Source: Roseateles puraquae
GTDB lineage: Bacteria; Pseudomonadota; Gammaproteobacteria; Burkholderiales; Burkholderiaceae_C
Assembly (NCBI RefSeq): GCF_002205845.1
Contig: NZ_NISI01000012.1
Span: 1 to 64,000 of the forward strand
DNA: 64,000 bases
Direction: 5' to 3'
Part shown: piece after piece, positions 44,300 through 52,951 of the stretch
Layout of the letters: the number at the start of each line of letters is the position of its first letter
Position numbering within the stretch: the first letter of the stretch is position 1
Translations under genes and position numbers: made by a program
Notes under the pieces: model-generated
Seen by the model: only the letters and a program-made list of their open reading frames with translations
Databases searched by the model: none
Told to the model about the DNA's origin: nothing

Positions 44300-45487
44300 A
44301 TGAACACCTCGCTCGCACGCACCTGCAGCGCGCTCGGCCTGGCAGGGCTGCTGGTGGCCTGTGGCGGCGGTGGCGGTGCGACGCCCGTCGCGTCGCCTGG
44401 CGCGCCTGCGCCCGCACCCGCGCCGACCCCCACCGCGGGCCCGCCCGTGGCCACCGCTCAGCCGGTGCAGCTGGATGCGCCCTGGGGCCTGGCCCAGTTG
44501 CCCGACGGCAGCTGGCTGGTCACACAACGCACCGGTGGCCTGGTGCGCGTGTCGGCCGACTTCACGAGCCGCCAGGCCGTCAGCGGCGCGCCGGCTGTCG
44601 ACACTGCCGGGCAAGGCGGCCTGCTCGATGTGGCGCTGGACCCCGACTTCGACAGCAGCCCCTACGTCTACCTCAGCTATTCGGAGCCCGGCAGCGGCAG
44701 CGAGGCCGGGCGCTCGGGCACGGCGGTGGCGCGCGCCCAGCTGGTGGGCAATGCCTTGCAGGGGCTGACGGTCATCTTCCGGCAGGCGCCCAAGGTGAGT
44801 GGCAGCGGGCACTACGGCTCGCGCCTGGTGTTCGGGCGTGACAAGACGCTCTTCATCACCCTTGGCGAGCGCCAGCAGGGCAGCCCCGCGCAGGACCTCA
44901 CCCAGACCCTGGGCAAGGTGGTGCGCCTGCAGCGCGACGGCAGCCTGCCCACGGGCAACCCGGCGCTGGCGGCGGGCGCGCGACCGGGGCTGTGGAGCTG
45001 GGGCCACCGCAACCCGCAGGGGGCGGCCCTGCATCCGGTCACCGGAGAGTTGTGGGTGGGTGAGCACGGCCCGCAGGGCGGGGACGAGATCAACATCGCC
45101 CGGGCCGGGGCCAACTACGGCTGGCCGCTGGTGAGCTATGGCTGCAATTACGGCGACCCGGTGGGCGACGCCTGCCGCATCGGGGGCGGCACGCATGCGC
45201 CGCGCTTCGTGGAGCCGCTCACCACCTGGACACCCACCTCGGTGGCGCCGTCAGGCATGGCCTTCTACACCGGCGCGCTCATCCCGCAATGGCAGGGCCA
45301 GCTCTTCGTCGGGTCCTTGGCCGGGCAGGCGCTGTGGCGGCTGACGCTGTCGGGCGACACGGTGGTGGCCAAGGAGGCGCTGTTTGCCAACCTCGGCCAG
45401 CGCATCCGCGATGTCAAGCAGGCGCGCGACGGCGCGCTGGTGTTCGTGACCGACAGCGGGCGCCTGTACCGCGTGGCGCCGTCCTGA
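44300..45487 (+). CDS. PQQ-dependent sugar dehydrogenase-like lipoprotein
   Basis: The 395-residue protein has a lipobox (LLVAC, Cys near 21), a Pro/Ala-rich linker, and a six-bladed propeller domain of the soluble aldose-dehydrogenase type. Motifs are LDAPWGLAQLPDGSWLVTQR, GQGGLLDVALDPDFDSS, HYGSRLVFGRDKTLFITLGER, GHRNPQGAALHPVTGELWVGEHGPQGGDEIN in the active site (residues 238-268), and TSVAPSGMAFYTG. It should oxidise an aldose with PQQ in the periplasm. No PQQ synthesis genes are in the window. Confidence 0.88.
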   Translation: MNTSLARTCSALGLAGLLVACGGGGGATPVASPGAPAPAPAPTPTAGPPVATAQPVQLDAPWGLAQLPDGSWLVTQRTGGLVRVSADFTSRQAVSGAPAVDTAGQGGLLDVALDPDFDSSPYVYLSYSEPGSGSEAGRSGTAVARAQLVGNALQGLTVIFRQAPKVSGSGHYGSRLVFGRDKTLFITLGERQQGSPAQDLTQTLGKVVRLQRDGSLPTGNPALAAGARPGLWSWGHRNPQGAALHPVTGELWVGEHGPQGGDEINIARAGANYGWPLVSYGCNYGDPVGDACRIGGGTHAPRFVEPLTTWTPTSVAPSGMAFYTGALIPQWQGQLFVGSLAGQALWRLTLSGDTVVAKEALFANLGQRIRDVKQARDGALVFVTDSGRLYRVAPS

Positions 45488-45491
45488 GCCG

Positions 45492-47756
45492 TCAGCAGGG
45501 CGAGCCGGCGGGCAGGGCCGAGCAGGACTGGGCGTCCAGCTGCAGCACCAGGCCGTCCAGCGTGCGGCCGGTCAGGCGCAGCAGCTTGTAGGCGTTGTCG
45601 GCCAGGGCGGTGCTGCCAAGCGTGGCGCTGAGTGCCGCCGTGGTCGCGCCGGCGGCGAGTTCCGTTTCGGCCAGGCGGGTGTTGCAGGCCTTGTCGGGGC
45701 ACAGCTGCGCGCGATTGAAGGCCAGCCCGGCGCGCGTGGTCGTCCAGGTGGGGTTGTAGGTCAGCTTGGCGTTGGCCGCCACCTTCAGTGCCGCCAGCGC
45801 CGAGTTGGCCGCCGTGGCCAGGGCCGGCCACGGCTGGCCGCTCTGGCTGGCGGCCGCGATCGGGGGCAGGCCCGCCAGGTCGATGCTGATCGAGGCCCCA
45901 TCCAGCCCGCTCAGCGGCGTGGCGCAGGCGCTGTCGCTGTAGAGGTCGATCTGCAGCGCGCGGCCGGCGCGGGCGAAGTTGCGGGCCACCGCATCGCCCG
46001 CGGCGCCGCTGGCCAGCGGCAGGGCGACCTGGTCGGCGCCTCGCAGGGCGCCGGTGGCCGGGTCGAGGCTGGGCGTGGCGTCGCTGCTGCTGGCGCTCCA
46101 CAGGCTGAGGTAGCTGCCGCTGCCGGCGTTCTTGAAGAAGGCCAGCGGCAGGCTGTTCCCGCTGGCATCGAGCTGGCTGACGCGGGCGCACTGCAGCACC
46201 GCCCCCCCGCTCACGGTCAAGGCGGGGATGCTGATGTCCAGGTAGCGCGCGGTGCTGTCGGCTGCGGTCGCATCGACCCGGCGCGTCAGCACCACGCGCG
46301 ACACGGCCGTGGCTTGCACTTCCAGCCGGTTGCCCAGCAGCACCCAGCCGCTGCTGCGCTTCACGGCGGCCTGCTCTACGCCCAGGCGGCGCTGAAAGCC
46401 CTTGCTGTTCTGGTAGACGAAGTCGATGCGGCACAGCGGATCGCCGGCGCCCAGGGCGCAGCGGCCCAGCGTGGTGGGCAGCAGCTTGCCGCCGAACATC
46501 ACCTCACCCTCGCCCAGCACACCGTTCAGCCGCAGGCAGATGATCTGCGCGGCCTGCGTGGCGCCGGTGAAGGCGCTGGTCGCCGGGTCGATGCTGGCCC
46601 GGGCATTGGGGTCCATGAGCGAGGCCAGGCCCGTTTGCGAGTTCACGCAGGCGGCATTGCTCGCGGTGGCCCCGATGAGCTTGGCGAACAACGCATCCAG
46701 CGCCGGCAGATCGACGCTGGCCGCCGCAGCATCGACGCTGAGGCTGCCCTGGGTCGTGCCCGGCTCCAGGTAGGCCGTGCCGCTGCCGAGCCGGGACGTG
46801 AGTGACACGAAGGCCTTGGTGTCGGTGCCCAGCGAGACGCCCACGGTGTCGAGCAGGCGGTCGTAGCCGGTGTGGGCGCCGGGCGTGAGGGCGCCGGCGA
46901 GCAGGTCGAAACCGGCGGCCAGCCCGGCGTCGGCCAGCGCTGGGGCCAAAGCGGTGCGCAGCTGCGTGTGCACGTTGGCCAGCGTGGCGTCGGGTATGGC
47001 GGCGAGGGCGCCGTTCATCAGCGCTTCGGGGCCCAGGCCGCTGGCCAGCACGGCGATGGCGCTGGTCATCGGGGTCAGGTGCAGGGTGCCACCGGTGTTG
47101 GTCAGGCCCCAGACGCACAGCGGCTTGTCGGCCACGGTGCCGCAGGCTTCGACCCGGAAGGTGCCGGTGCCCGTGAGCGTGATCGGCCCATAGGTGCCGG
47201 TCGTCGCGCTGACCGCCTTGCCGGTGGCGATGGCCTTGCCGGACGGGTCCAGCACCCGCACCGTGGCGCCGCTCAGGGCGAGGCCACCGGCCACCGTGCC
47301 TGCCACCGGTGGCGGCGGGGGCGGTGCTGGAGGCGGTGGAGGCGCGGGCGGCGGAGGTGGCGGCGTCGGTGTGGGCGCCGGTGCAGGCGTGGGGGTTGGC
47401 GCGGGACTCGGAGCGGGCGTGGGCGCGGGTGCCGGCGTGGGGGCCGGGGACGGTGCAGGACTGGGGGCTGGCGAGGGCGCCGGGCTGGGGGAGGGACTGG
47501 GGGCCGGGCTGGGGCTCGGCGCCGGCACCGGCATGGGCAGCGGGCTGGGCGTGGCGGCGGGCGGCGGTGGCGGGGTGGTGTCGGGCGCGGGGCTGCCACT
47601 CCCGCCGCCGCCGCAGGCCACCAGCACCAGCAGCATGGGCCAGGCATAGGCCGAGGCACTCCGTCGCTGCGGCGCCGGCGGCGGGGTGAGGGGCTTCAGG
47701 CGTTGTGCGGGAGGGACGGAGGCGCGCATCCAGGCCAGCCGCAGGCAGCGGCGCAA
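45492..47756 (-). CDS. Large lipoprotein with long proline-rich linker
   Basis: The 754-residue product has a lipoprotein signal (YAWPMLLVLVACGGGG, Cys near residue 48). An unusually long Pro/Ala/Ser/Thr linker of about 90 residues (from about 58 to 150) follows. The beta-rich exported region after it begins VAGTVAGGLALSGATVRVLDPSG. The linker DNA is a low-complexity tract of short proline-codon repeats. No enzyme family is recognised in the globular part, which has several spaced cysteines. The true start may be a later codon than 47756, since the first 35 residues are unusually basic. Confidence 0.65.
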   Translation of the reverse strand: MRRCLRLAWMRASVPPAQRLKPLTPPPAPQRRSASAYAWPMLLVLVACGGGGSGSPAPDTTPPPPPAATPSPLPMPVPAPSPSPAPSPSPSPAPSPAPSPAPSPAPTPAPAPTPAPSPAPTPTPAPAPTPTPPPPPPAPPPPPAPPPPPPVAGTVAGGLALSGATVRVLDPSGKAIATGKAVSATTGTYGPITLTGTGTFRVEACGTVADKPLCVWGLTNTGGTLHLTPMTSAIAVLASGLGPEALMNGALAAIPDATLANVHTQLRTALAPALADAGLAAGFDLLAGALTPGAHTGYDRLLDTVGVSLGTDTKAFVSLTSRLGSGTAYLEPGTTQGSLSVDAAAASVDLPALDALFAKLIGATASNAACVNSQTGLASLMDPNARASIDPATSAFTGATQAAQIICLRLNGVLGEGEVMFGGKLLPTTLGRCALGAGDPLCRIDFVYQNSKGFQRRLGVEQAAVKRSSGWVLLGNRLEVQATAVSRVVLTRRVDATAADSTARYLDISIPALTVSGGAVLQCARVSQLDASGNSLPLAFFKNAGSGSYLSLWSASSSDATPSLDPATGALRGADQVALPLASGAAGDAVARNFARAGRALQIDLYSDSACATPLSGLDGASISIDLAGLPPIAAASQSGQPWPALATAANSALAALKVAANAKLTYNPTWTTTRAGLAFNRAQLCPDKACNTRLAETELAAGATTAALSATLGSTALADNAYKLLRLTGRTLDGLVLQLDAQSCSALPAGSPC

Positions 47757-47858
47757 CGGTCGGGTGGGGCCTGACTGTAGGCCGCCGTCACGGGCGGCGG
47801 TGCCCGGAAGTGGCGGCCGGGTGTGGCCTATTCGCCCGATCGCGGCCGCGGCCGCCCG

Positions 47859-48281
47859 TCAGTGCGGGCCGTGACCGCGGCCGTGGCCGTGTCCATGGCC
47901 GTGATGCTCGTGGCGGTGCGGCGGCCCGTCACGGCGGACGATCACGTGCTCGCGGTACCAGCCGTCCTGCACGAAATACACAGGCGCACCGCAGGCCGCG
48001 TACTGGCGGCAGTGATGGCGCCAGTCGCGCCGGTGACCGGGCGGCACCCACAGGTACACCGGCTCGCGGACCACCGGTCGCCCGATGACGACCGGCTGAG
48101 GCGCCACGAGCACCGGGCTGGGGTAGCGGCCGATGTCGACGCGGCCATAGACCCCGGGTTGGCTGAAACCGATCGACACACCGACATCGGTGGCCTGGGC
48201 GGTCGGCGAGGCGGCCAGGGCAGCGAGGGCCAGAGCGGCAGGCGCGCTCCAGCGGGCGAAGGTCTGGCGGGACGGGGTCAT
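47859..48281 (-). CDS. Exported hypothetical protein with His/Gly-rich tail
   Basis: The 140-residue product has a signal peptide (RWSAPAALALAALAASPTAQA), then DVGVSIGFSQPGVYGRVDIG and REPVYLWVPPGHRRDWRHHC, with two cysteines (HHCRQYAACG). It ends in a His- and Gly-rich tail (HEHHGHGHGHGRGHGPH). Similar small exported proteins with PPGHRRDW segments are frequent in Burkholderiales. The tail suggests metal binding. A TGTAGGAC box lies about 66 nt upstream at 48347, and an inverted one at 48385. Confidence 0.7.
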   Translation of the reverse strand: MTPSRQTFARWSAPAALALAALAASPTAQATDVGVSIGFSQPGVYGRVDIGRYPSPVLVAPQPVVIGRPVVREPVYLWVPPGHRRDWRHHCRQYAACGAPVYFVQDGWYREHVIVRRDGPPHRHEHHGHGHGHGRGHGPH

Positions 48282-48346
48282 GAAGGTCTCCTGGGCCATG
48301 CGGTCATGCCGCGATGCGTATTCAACGTGCGAGATGACCCGCCGCT

Positions 48347-48392
48347 TGTAGGACAGCGTCAACGCTGGGGCGGAATGCGGCCTTGTCCTACG
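48347..48392. promoter_or_regulatory. TGTAGGAC box pair (inverted) between exported gene and GGDEF-EAL gene
   Basis: TGTAGGAC at 48347-48354 is followed 30 bp later by GTCCTACG at 48385-48392, giving an inverted pair. It lies between the start of the minus-strand exported protein (48281) and the start of the plus-strand GGDEF-EAL gene (48472). The same octamer recurs in the intergenic regions at 51.5, 53.4 and 53.9 kb. Confidence 0.45.
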
Positions 48393-48471
48393 TGCCCGCC
48401 CCCGTCTGGCCGACGCGGCGACAGCCGCCCGGGCGCGACGCTTGCCTGTCTTGGCAATGGAGCAGGCACCG

Positions 48472-50985
48472 ATGAGCGATCCCACGGCCCTCTCGGCCGC
48501 CCAGCAGGCCTTGGCGCAGAACGCGCGCTTCCTGGCCCGGTGCACCCGGTTGGCGGGTGTGGGCGCGTGGGAGTGGCAGGCGGACAGCGGCCAGTTGACC
48601 CTGTCGGAGTCCGCCTGTGAACTGCTCGGCTTGCCGGTCGACCGCGTGCCGACGCTGGCGATGTTGCTGGCGCGGTTCGGCCCGGATGGTGCCGCCATGC
48701 TCGACGCGGCCTTGCAGCGTGCGGCGCGCGACGGTCAGGGCTGGGATGTGGAGTTGCCCTGCGCGGTCGGTGAGATGGGGGCGCCGGTGTCGCGCGTGCT
48801 GCGCGTGGTCGGGCGGGCGGACGAAGACGAAAACGGCCGGCGCGTGGGGGTCGTGATGCTGGACGTCAGCGAGCCGGCCGAGGTGCGCGCCGAGCTGGAG
48901 CGGGCGCTGGAGCGCCTGGCGCTGGCCACGCACAGCGGCGGCATCGGCGTCTGGGACTTGGACCTGCGCGACGGCCAGCTCAGTTGGGACGACGTGATGT
49001 GGCGCCTGCATGGCGAGGCGGCCCACGGACAGCGCATCGACATGGCCCGCTGGCGGCACCGGCTGCACCCGCAGGACCGCCGCGCTGCGGCCGGCGCGCT
49101 GCGGGCCGCGCTGCGCGGTGGCCCGCAGCTGGAAGGCGAGTGGCGGGTGCGCTGGCCCGACGGCAGCGTGCACGAGCTGCGCGGCACGGGCCGGGTGCTG
49201 CGTGACGCCGCTGGCCGGCCGCTGCGGCTGTCGGGCGTGTGCTGGGATGTCAGCGAGCCGCGCCGGCTGCAGCGGCAACTGGAGGAGCAGCGGGAGCTGC
49301 TGGAGGTGACGCTGCAGTCCATCGCCGACGCGGTGCTCACCACCGATGCCCGGGGCCGGGTGACCTGGCTCAACCCGGTCGCGCAGCGGCTCACGGGTTG
49401 GTCGGGGGCCGAGGCCCTGGGTCAGCCGGCGCGCGAGGTCTTCCGGCCGCAGCGCGAAGACAGTGGCGAGCCCTTGCCCGACCCGGTGCAGCGCTGCCTG
49501 GACACCGGGCGCCCGACTGCGCTGCCGCCAGGCACCGTGCTGCGCGCCCGGGACGGCGAGCTGCGTGCGGTGGACGACTCGGTGGCCCCGATCCGGGATG
49601 CCGACGGGCAGGTGCGGGGCGCCGTGCTGGTGTTCCGCGACGTGACCCAGCAGCGTCGCCAGTTCGATGAGATCCGCTGGCGCGCCAGCCATGACGGCCT
49701 GACGGGGCTGGTCAACCGTACGGAGTTCAGCCAGCGGTTGAGCCGCACGCTCGAGCGGGCGCGGCGTGACGGCAGCCGCCATGCGCTGCTGGCCTTCGAC
49801 CTCGACCGCTTCAAGCTCGTCAATGACCATTGCGGCCACGCCGCCGGCGACGAGGTGCTGCGCGAGGTGGCTCGCCGCCTGGAGGCCGGCGTGCGGGGGC
49901 GCGACACCGTGGCGCGGCTGGGCGGCGACGAGTTCGCGGCCTTGCTGGAGAACTGCTCGCTGGAGGAGGCCGTGCATGTGGCGCAGAAGCTGTGCGATGC
50001 CATGGACCAATACCGCTATGTGCACGGCGAGCAGCGCTTTCGCATCGGCACCAGCATCGGCGTGGCACCGCTGGATGCGCGCTGGCCCGACGCCGACACG
50101 GCGCTGCGCGAGGCCGATGCCTGCTGTATGACGGCCAAGGAGCGCGGGCGCAACCGGGTGCAGCTCTGGGCGGCGGACGACATCGCGCTGCGCGCGCACC
50201 AGAGCGAGCACCGCTGGGCGACGCGGCTGCAGCAGGCCCTCGACGAAGACCGTTTCGAGCTCGACCTGCAGCGCGTGCTGCCGGCCCAGGGCGAGGATGA
50301 CGGCCGCCTGCGCGGCGAGCTGCTGCTGCGCCTGCGCGAGCGCGACGGCAGCCGTGTGCTGCCCGGGGCCTTCATGCCGGCGGCCGAGCGTTTTCACCTC
50401 GCGCCGCGCCTGGACCGCTGGGTGCTGCGTCAGGCGGTGGCCTTGCTGGCACAGGACACCGTCGGCGCGATCGCGTCGCTGTCCATCAATGTGTCTGCGC
50501 TGACCTTGCAGGACGCGGCGTATCACGACGAGGCGCGCCGCCTGCTCACCGCACTCGGCCCTGCGCGAGCCGCGGCCCTGTGCCTGGAGATCACCGAGAC
50601 GGCGGTCATCACCCAGCTGGAAGAGGCGGCTCGATTCATCGAGCAGATGCAGGCCCTGGGTGCGCGCATCGCGCTGGACGACTTCGGCGCCGGGTCTTCC
50701 TCCTTCAGCTATCTCAAGGTGCTGCCGGTGGACCTGCTCAAGATCGACGGCCAGTTCGTGCGTGCGCTGATGACCGATCCGCTCGATCAGGTCGCCGTAC
50801 GCAGCTTTGTGGACGCGGCCCGCACGCTGGGCCTCACGACGGTGGCCGAGTGCGTGGAGACGCCCGAGGTGTTGCTGGAGCTGGTGCGGCTGGGTGTGGG
50901 GGAGGTGCAGGGCTTCCTGCTGCATCGGCCGCAGCCGCTCACCGACGTGGTGGCGGCGGTGCCGGAGGCCACGTCGGTCTACTGA
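48472..50985 (+). CDS. PAS-GGDEF-EAL cyclic-di-GMP protein
   Basis: The 837-residue protein has three PAS-type domains (about residues 25-140, 142-265 and 268-400). A GGDEF domain (about 405-560) follows with GGDEF intact at 484-488 and an RxxD inhibition site (RGRD) five residues before it. Last is an EAL domain (about 570-830). The EAL signature itself reads ELL at 616-618, while TETA, DDFGAG (736-741), LKIDG and AECVE are kept, so phosphodiesterase activity may be altered. The start at 48472 follows GGAGCA at 8 nt. Its 3' end overlaps the convergent 50979 gene by 7 bp. Confidence 0.9.
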   Translation: MSDPTALSAAQQALAQNARFLARCTRLAGVGAWEWQADSGQLTLSESACELLGLPVDRVPTLAMLLARFGPDGAAMLDAALQRAARDGQGWDVELPCAVGEMGAPVSRVLRVVGRADEDENGRRVGVVMLDVSEPAEVRAELERALERLALATHSGGIGVWDLDLRDGQLSWDDVMWRLHGEAAHGQRIDMARWRHRLHPQDRRAAAGALRAALRGGPQLEGEWRVRWPDGSVHELRGTGRVLRDAAGRPLRLSGVCWDVSEPRRLQRQLEEQRELLEVTLQSIADAVLTTDARGRVTWLNPVAQRLTGWSGAEALGQPAREVFRPQREDSGEPLPDPVQRCLDTGRPTALPPGTVLRARDGELRAVDDSVAPIRDADGQVRGAVLVFRDVTQQRRQFDEIRWRASHDGLTGLVNRTEFSQRLSRTLERARRDGSRHALLAFDLDRFKLVNDHCGHAAGDEVLREVARRLEAGVRGRDTVARLGGDEFAALLENCSLEEAVHVAQKLCDAMDQYRYVHGEQRFRIGTSIGVAPLDARWPDADTALREADACCMTAKERGRNRVQLWAADDIALRAHQSEHRWATRLQQALDEDRFELDLQRVLPAQGEDDGRLRGELLLRLRERDGSRVLPGAFMPAAERFHLAPRLDRWVLRQAVALLAQDTVGAIASLSINVSALTLQDAAYHDEARRLLTALGPARAAALCLEITETAVITQLEEAARFIEQMQALGARIALDDFGAGSSSFSYLKVLPVDLLKIDGQFVRALMTDPLDQVAVRSFVDAARTLGLTTVAECVETPEVLLELVRLGVGEVQGFLLHRPQPLTDVVAAVPEATSVY

Positions 50986-51392
50986 ACGGTGTCGACCGCA
51001 AGCGGCGCCGAGGCGGCCGCTGCGGCGGGTGCCAGGGCCGTCGTGGCCTGCGCCTGCGGGGCGGTCTCCTGCCCATCGGCCACGGCCAGCAGCGAGACCT
51101 GCAAGCCGCGAGATAGCTGTTGCTGCCAGCCGTGGAGCGTCTGGCCGGCGTCGCTCAGGGCGGTGCTGAGCTGCACGTCCAGCGGGCGCGGATCATCGAT
51201 CAAGGCCATCACGGCGGCGGTGGCCAGCGTGCCGGCGGCGACCATCAGGGCCAGCGCGTGTTGCAGGCGGCGGCGTCGCGAAGGCGAAATCACATCGGCG
51301 TCCCGTGTGGTGGTCGTCAGGTCCGGCAGGGGGCAATACGCAGGTGGCTGCGCCTGCCAGCCGTGCGCGCGTGTCGATCCTGGAACTTGCAT
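50979..51392 (-). CDS. Hypothetical single-span membrane protein
   Basis: The 137-residue product has a basic stretch (SPSRRRRLQH), one hydrophobic segment (ALALMVAAGTLATAAVMALI, residues 46-65) and an Ala-rich tail. It fits a type II single-span protein with a small exported domain. No family is recognised. A TGTAGGAC box lies about 80 nt upstream (51471-51486), sharing 16 identical bases with the box upstream of the NarL-type regulator. It overlaps the GGDEF-EAL gene at the 3' ends by 7 bp. Confidence 0.5.
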   Translation of the reverse strand: MQVPGSTRAHGWQAQPPAYCPLPDLTTTTRDADVISPSRRRRLQHALALMVAAGTLATAAVMALIDDPRPLDVQLSTALSDAGQTLHGWQQQLSRGLQVSLLAVADGQETAPQAQATTALAPAAAAASAPLAVDTVQ

Positions 51393-51470
51393 GACCCCTC
51401 CTGAAGGTGTTGTGGCCTTCAGTGTGGGCGGGGCCGGCAGGCGGCGGTGTCGGCTCGCGCGGACTCGCGC

Positions 51471-51486
51471 TGTAGGACGGCAGGCG
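51471..51486. promoter_or_regulatory. TGTAGGAC box upstream of the 137-residue membrane protein gene
   Basis: TGTAGGACGGCAGGCG occurs here and is repeated base for base at 53904-53919. It lies about 80 nt upstream of the minus-strand start at 51392 and just beyond the 3' end of the histidine kinase gene. Sixteen identical bases in two intergenic regions suggest a shared regulator. Confidence 0.45.
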
Positions 51487-51488
51487 GG

Positions 51489-52949
51489 TCAGGCGGCGGC
51501 GCCGCCCGGCGTGCTCAGGCCGATGGGCGGGCTGACGGCCGGCCCCAGGTCGCCCGGTGCCGTGACCGGCGGCAGCTCGGGTTCCGGCTCCGGTTCGGCC
51601 AGCGGCAGCCGCGCCAGCACGAGCGTGCCGCGCCCCGGGGCGGACAGCAGCTGCAGCGTGCCGCCCAGGCTCTCGATGCGATAGCGCATGCCGAGCAGGC
51701 CATGATGGCCGGAGCCGACGGCGTCGGGGTTGAAGCCCTGGCCGTCGTCGCGGATGTGCAGCTGCAGCCAGCCATCGGCTTCGTCGAGCGACACCCGCAC
51801 ATGCTTGGCCTTGGCATGGCGCATCACATTGGTCAGGGCCTCCTGCACCAGGCGGTACAGCGCCAGGCGGCCGGCCTCGTTGGTGGGCGCCTCGGCGAGC
51901 TCCAGGCTCAGCTGCAGGCCCGAACGCTGGGCGAACTCCTGGGTCAGGATCTCCAGCGCCGGGATCAGGCCGAGGTTGGACAGGGCGGACGGGCGCAGGT
52001 CTTCGATGATGCGGCGCTTCAGCGCGATGCCCTGGTCGAGCAGCTCGCTCATGTGCTTGAGGCGGTCATCGATCTCGGGCGCGCCGGTGCGTGTCATGCG
52101 GCGGATGCGGGCGACGTCGAGCTTGGCGGCGGTCAGCAGCGCGCCGAGCTCGTCATGCAGCTCGCGGGCCAGGTGGGCGCGCTCATCTTCGCGCACCGTC
52201 TGCAGGTGGCGGGCCAGCTCGGTCAGCTCCGCCGTGCGGTGGGCCACCTCGCGGTCCAGGCGGTCGCGTTCCTGGGCCAGCTCCTGCGCATGCTCCCGGC
52301 GGGTGCGGTGCAGGGCTTCGTTGCGGCGCAGGAAGATGGCCAGGCCGAACAGGCTGATCAGCGTCAGGCCGTGGACGCCCAGGCGCCCATACATCAGGGA
52401 GCGGGCGACCGCATCGCGTTCGCCGGCGATCTGTACCAGCTCGTGCTGGTCCAGCTGGGCGACCGCATCGCGCACCGCCTGCATCTTCTCGCGGCCGATG
52501 TCGGATTCGACCAGGCCGCGCCAGGCGGTGACGTTGCCTTCCCGGTAGAGCTGCACCACCAACTGCAGCTCCGAGAGCTTCTCGCGTGCCCGGCGGCTGG
52601 CGTCGGCCACCAGGGCCTCCCACTCGGAGCTGGCGTACTGGCCGCGCAGGCGGGACAGCACGCTCGGCAGCTCGCGCTCGGCCAGCTGGATGGGGGTGAG
52701 GTAGTCGTCGCGGCCGGTCAGCAGGAAGCCGCGCTGGGCGGTTTCAGCATCGGTCAGCAGCTCGCGAAGGCGCAGGCCGTCGTTGCGGGCCACGTGTCGG
52801 GCCTGGCTCTGCCGAAGGGCTTCGTCGGCGCTCCAGAACGCGGCTTCGCTGACGCCCATCACCGCAGCTGCGGCCAGGGCGGCGAAGGCCACGGCCAGGC
52901 CACGGTTGCGGCTGGCACCCTCCAGCCAGGGATCGAACCGGCTCAGCAC
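51489..52949 (-). CDS. NarL-type sensor histidine kinase with CHASE3-like sensor
   Basis: The 486-residue protein has an N-terminal membrane span (residues 18-40), a CHASE3-like periplasmic segment (DAETAQRGFLLTGRDDYL, ELPSVLSRLRGQYAS) and a second span (about 165-190). A coiled coil follows, then a HisKA_3 domain with AHLARELHDELG (His265) and a GHKL ATPase domain (LVQEALTNVMRHAKAKHV, DDGQGF, GLLGMRYRIESLGG). The start is GTG at 52949, only 2 nt after the stop of the receiver gene upstream, so translation is coupled. It probably phosphorylates the NarL-type regulator at 53982 and/or the receiver-only protein. Confidence 0.88.
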   Translation of the reverse strand: MLSRFDPWLEGASRNRGLAVAFAALAAAAVMGVSEAAFWSADEALRQSQARHVARNDGLRLRELLTDAETAQRGFLLTGRDDYLTPIQLAERELPSVLSRLRGQYASSEWEALVADASRRAREKLSELQLVVQLYREGNVTAWRGLVESDIGREKMQAVRDAVAQLDQHELVQIAGERDAVARSLMYGRLGVHGLTLISLFGLAIFLRRNEALHRTRREHAQELAQERDRLDREVAHRTAELTELARHLQTVREDERAHLARELHDELGALLTAAKLDVARIRRMTRTGAPEIDDRLKHMSELLDQGIALKRRIIEDLRPSALSNLGLIPALEILTQEFAQRSGLQLSLELAEAPTNEAGRLALYRLVQEALTNVMRHAKAKHVRVSLDEADGWLQLHIRDDGQGFNPDAVGSGHHGLLGMRYRIESLGGTLQLLSAPGRGTLVLARLPLAEPEPEPELPPVTAPGDLGPAVSPPIGLSTPGGAAA

Positions 52950-52951
52950 AG

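Noticed and set aside
47310..47590. Tandem short repeats suggestive of a CRISPR or satellite array
   Set aside because: The repeats are proline/alanine/serine codons of one continuous reading frame, without spacers of regular length. No CRISPR array was found anywhere in the window.
48388..50925. Long minus-strand frame opposite the GGDEF-EAL gene
   Set aside because: Shadow frame; the plus strand carries GGDEF and EAL-domain motifs.
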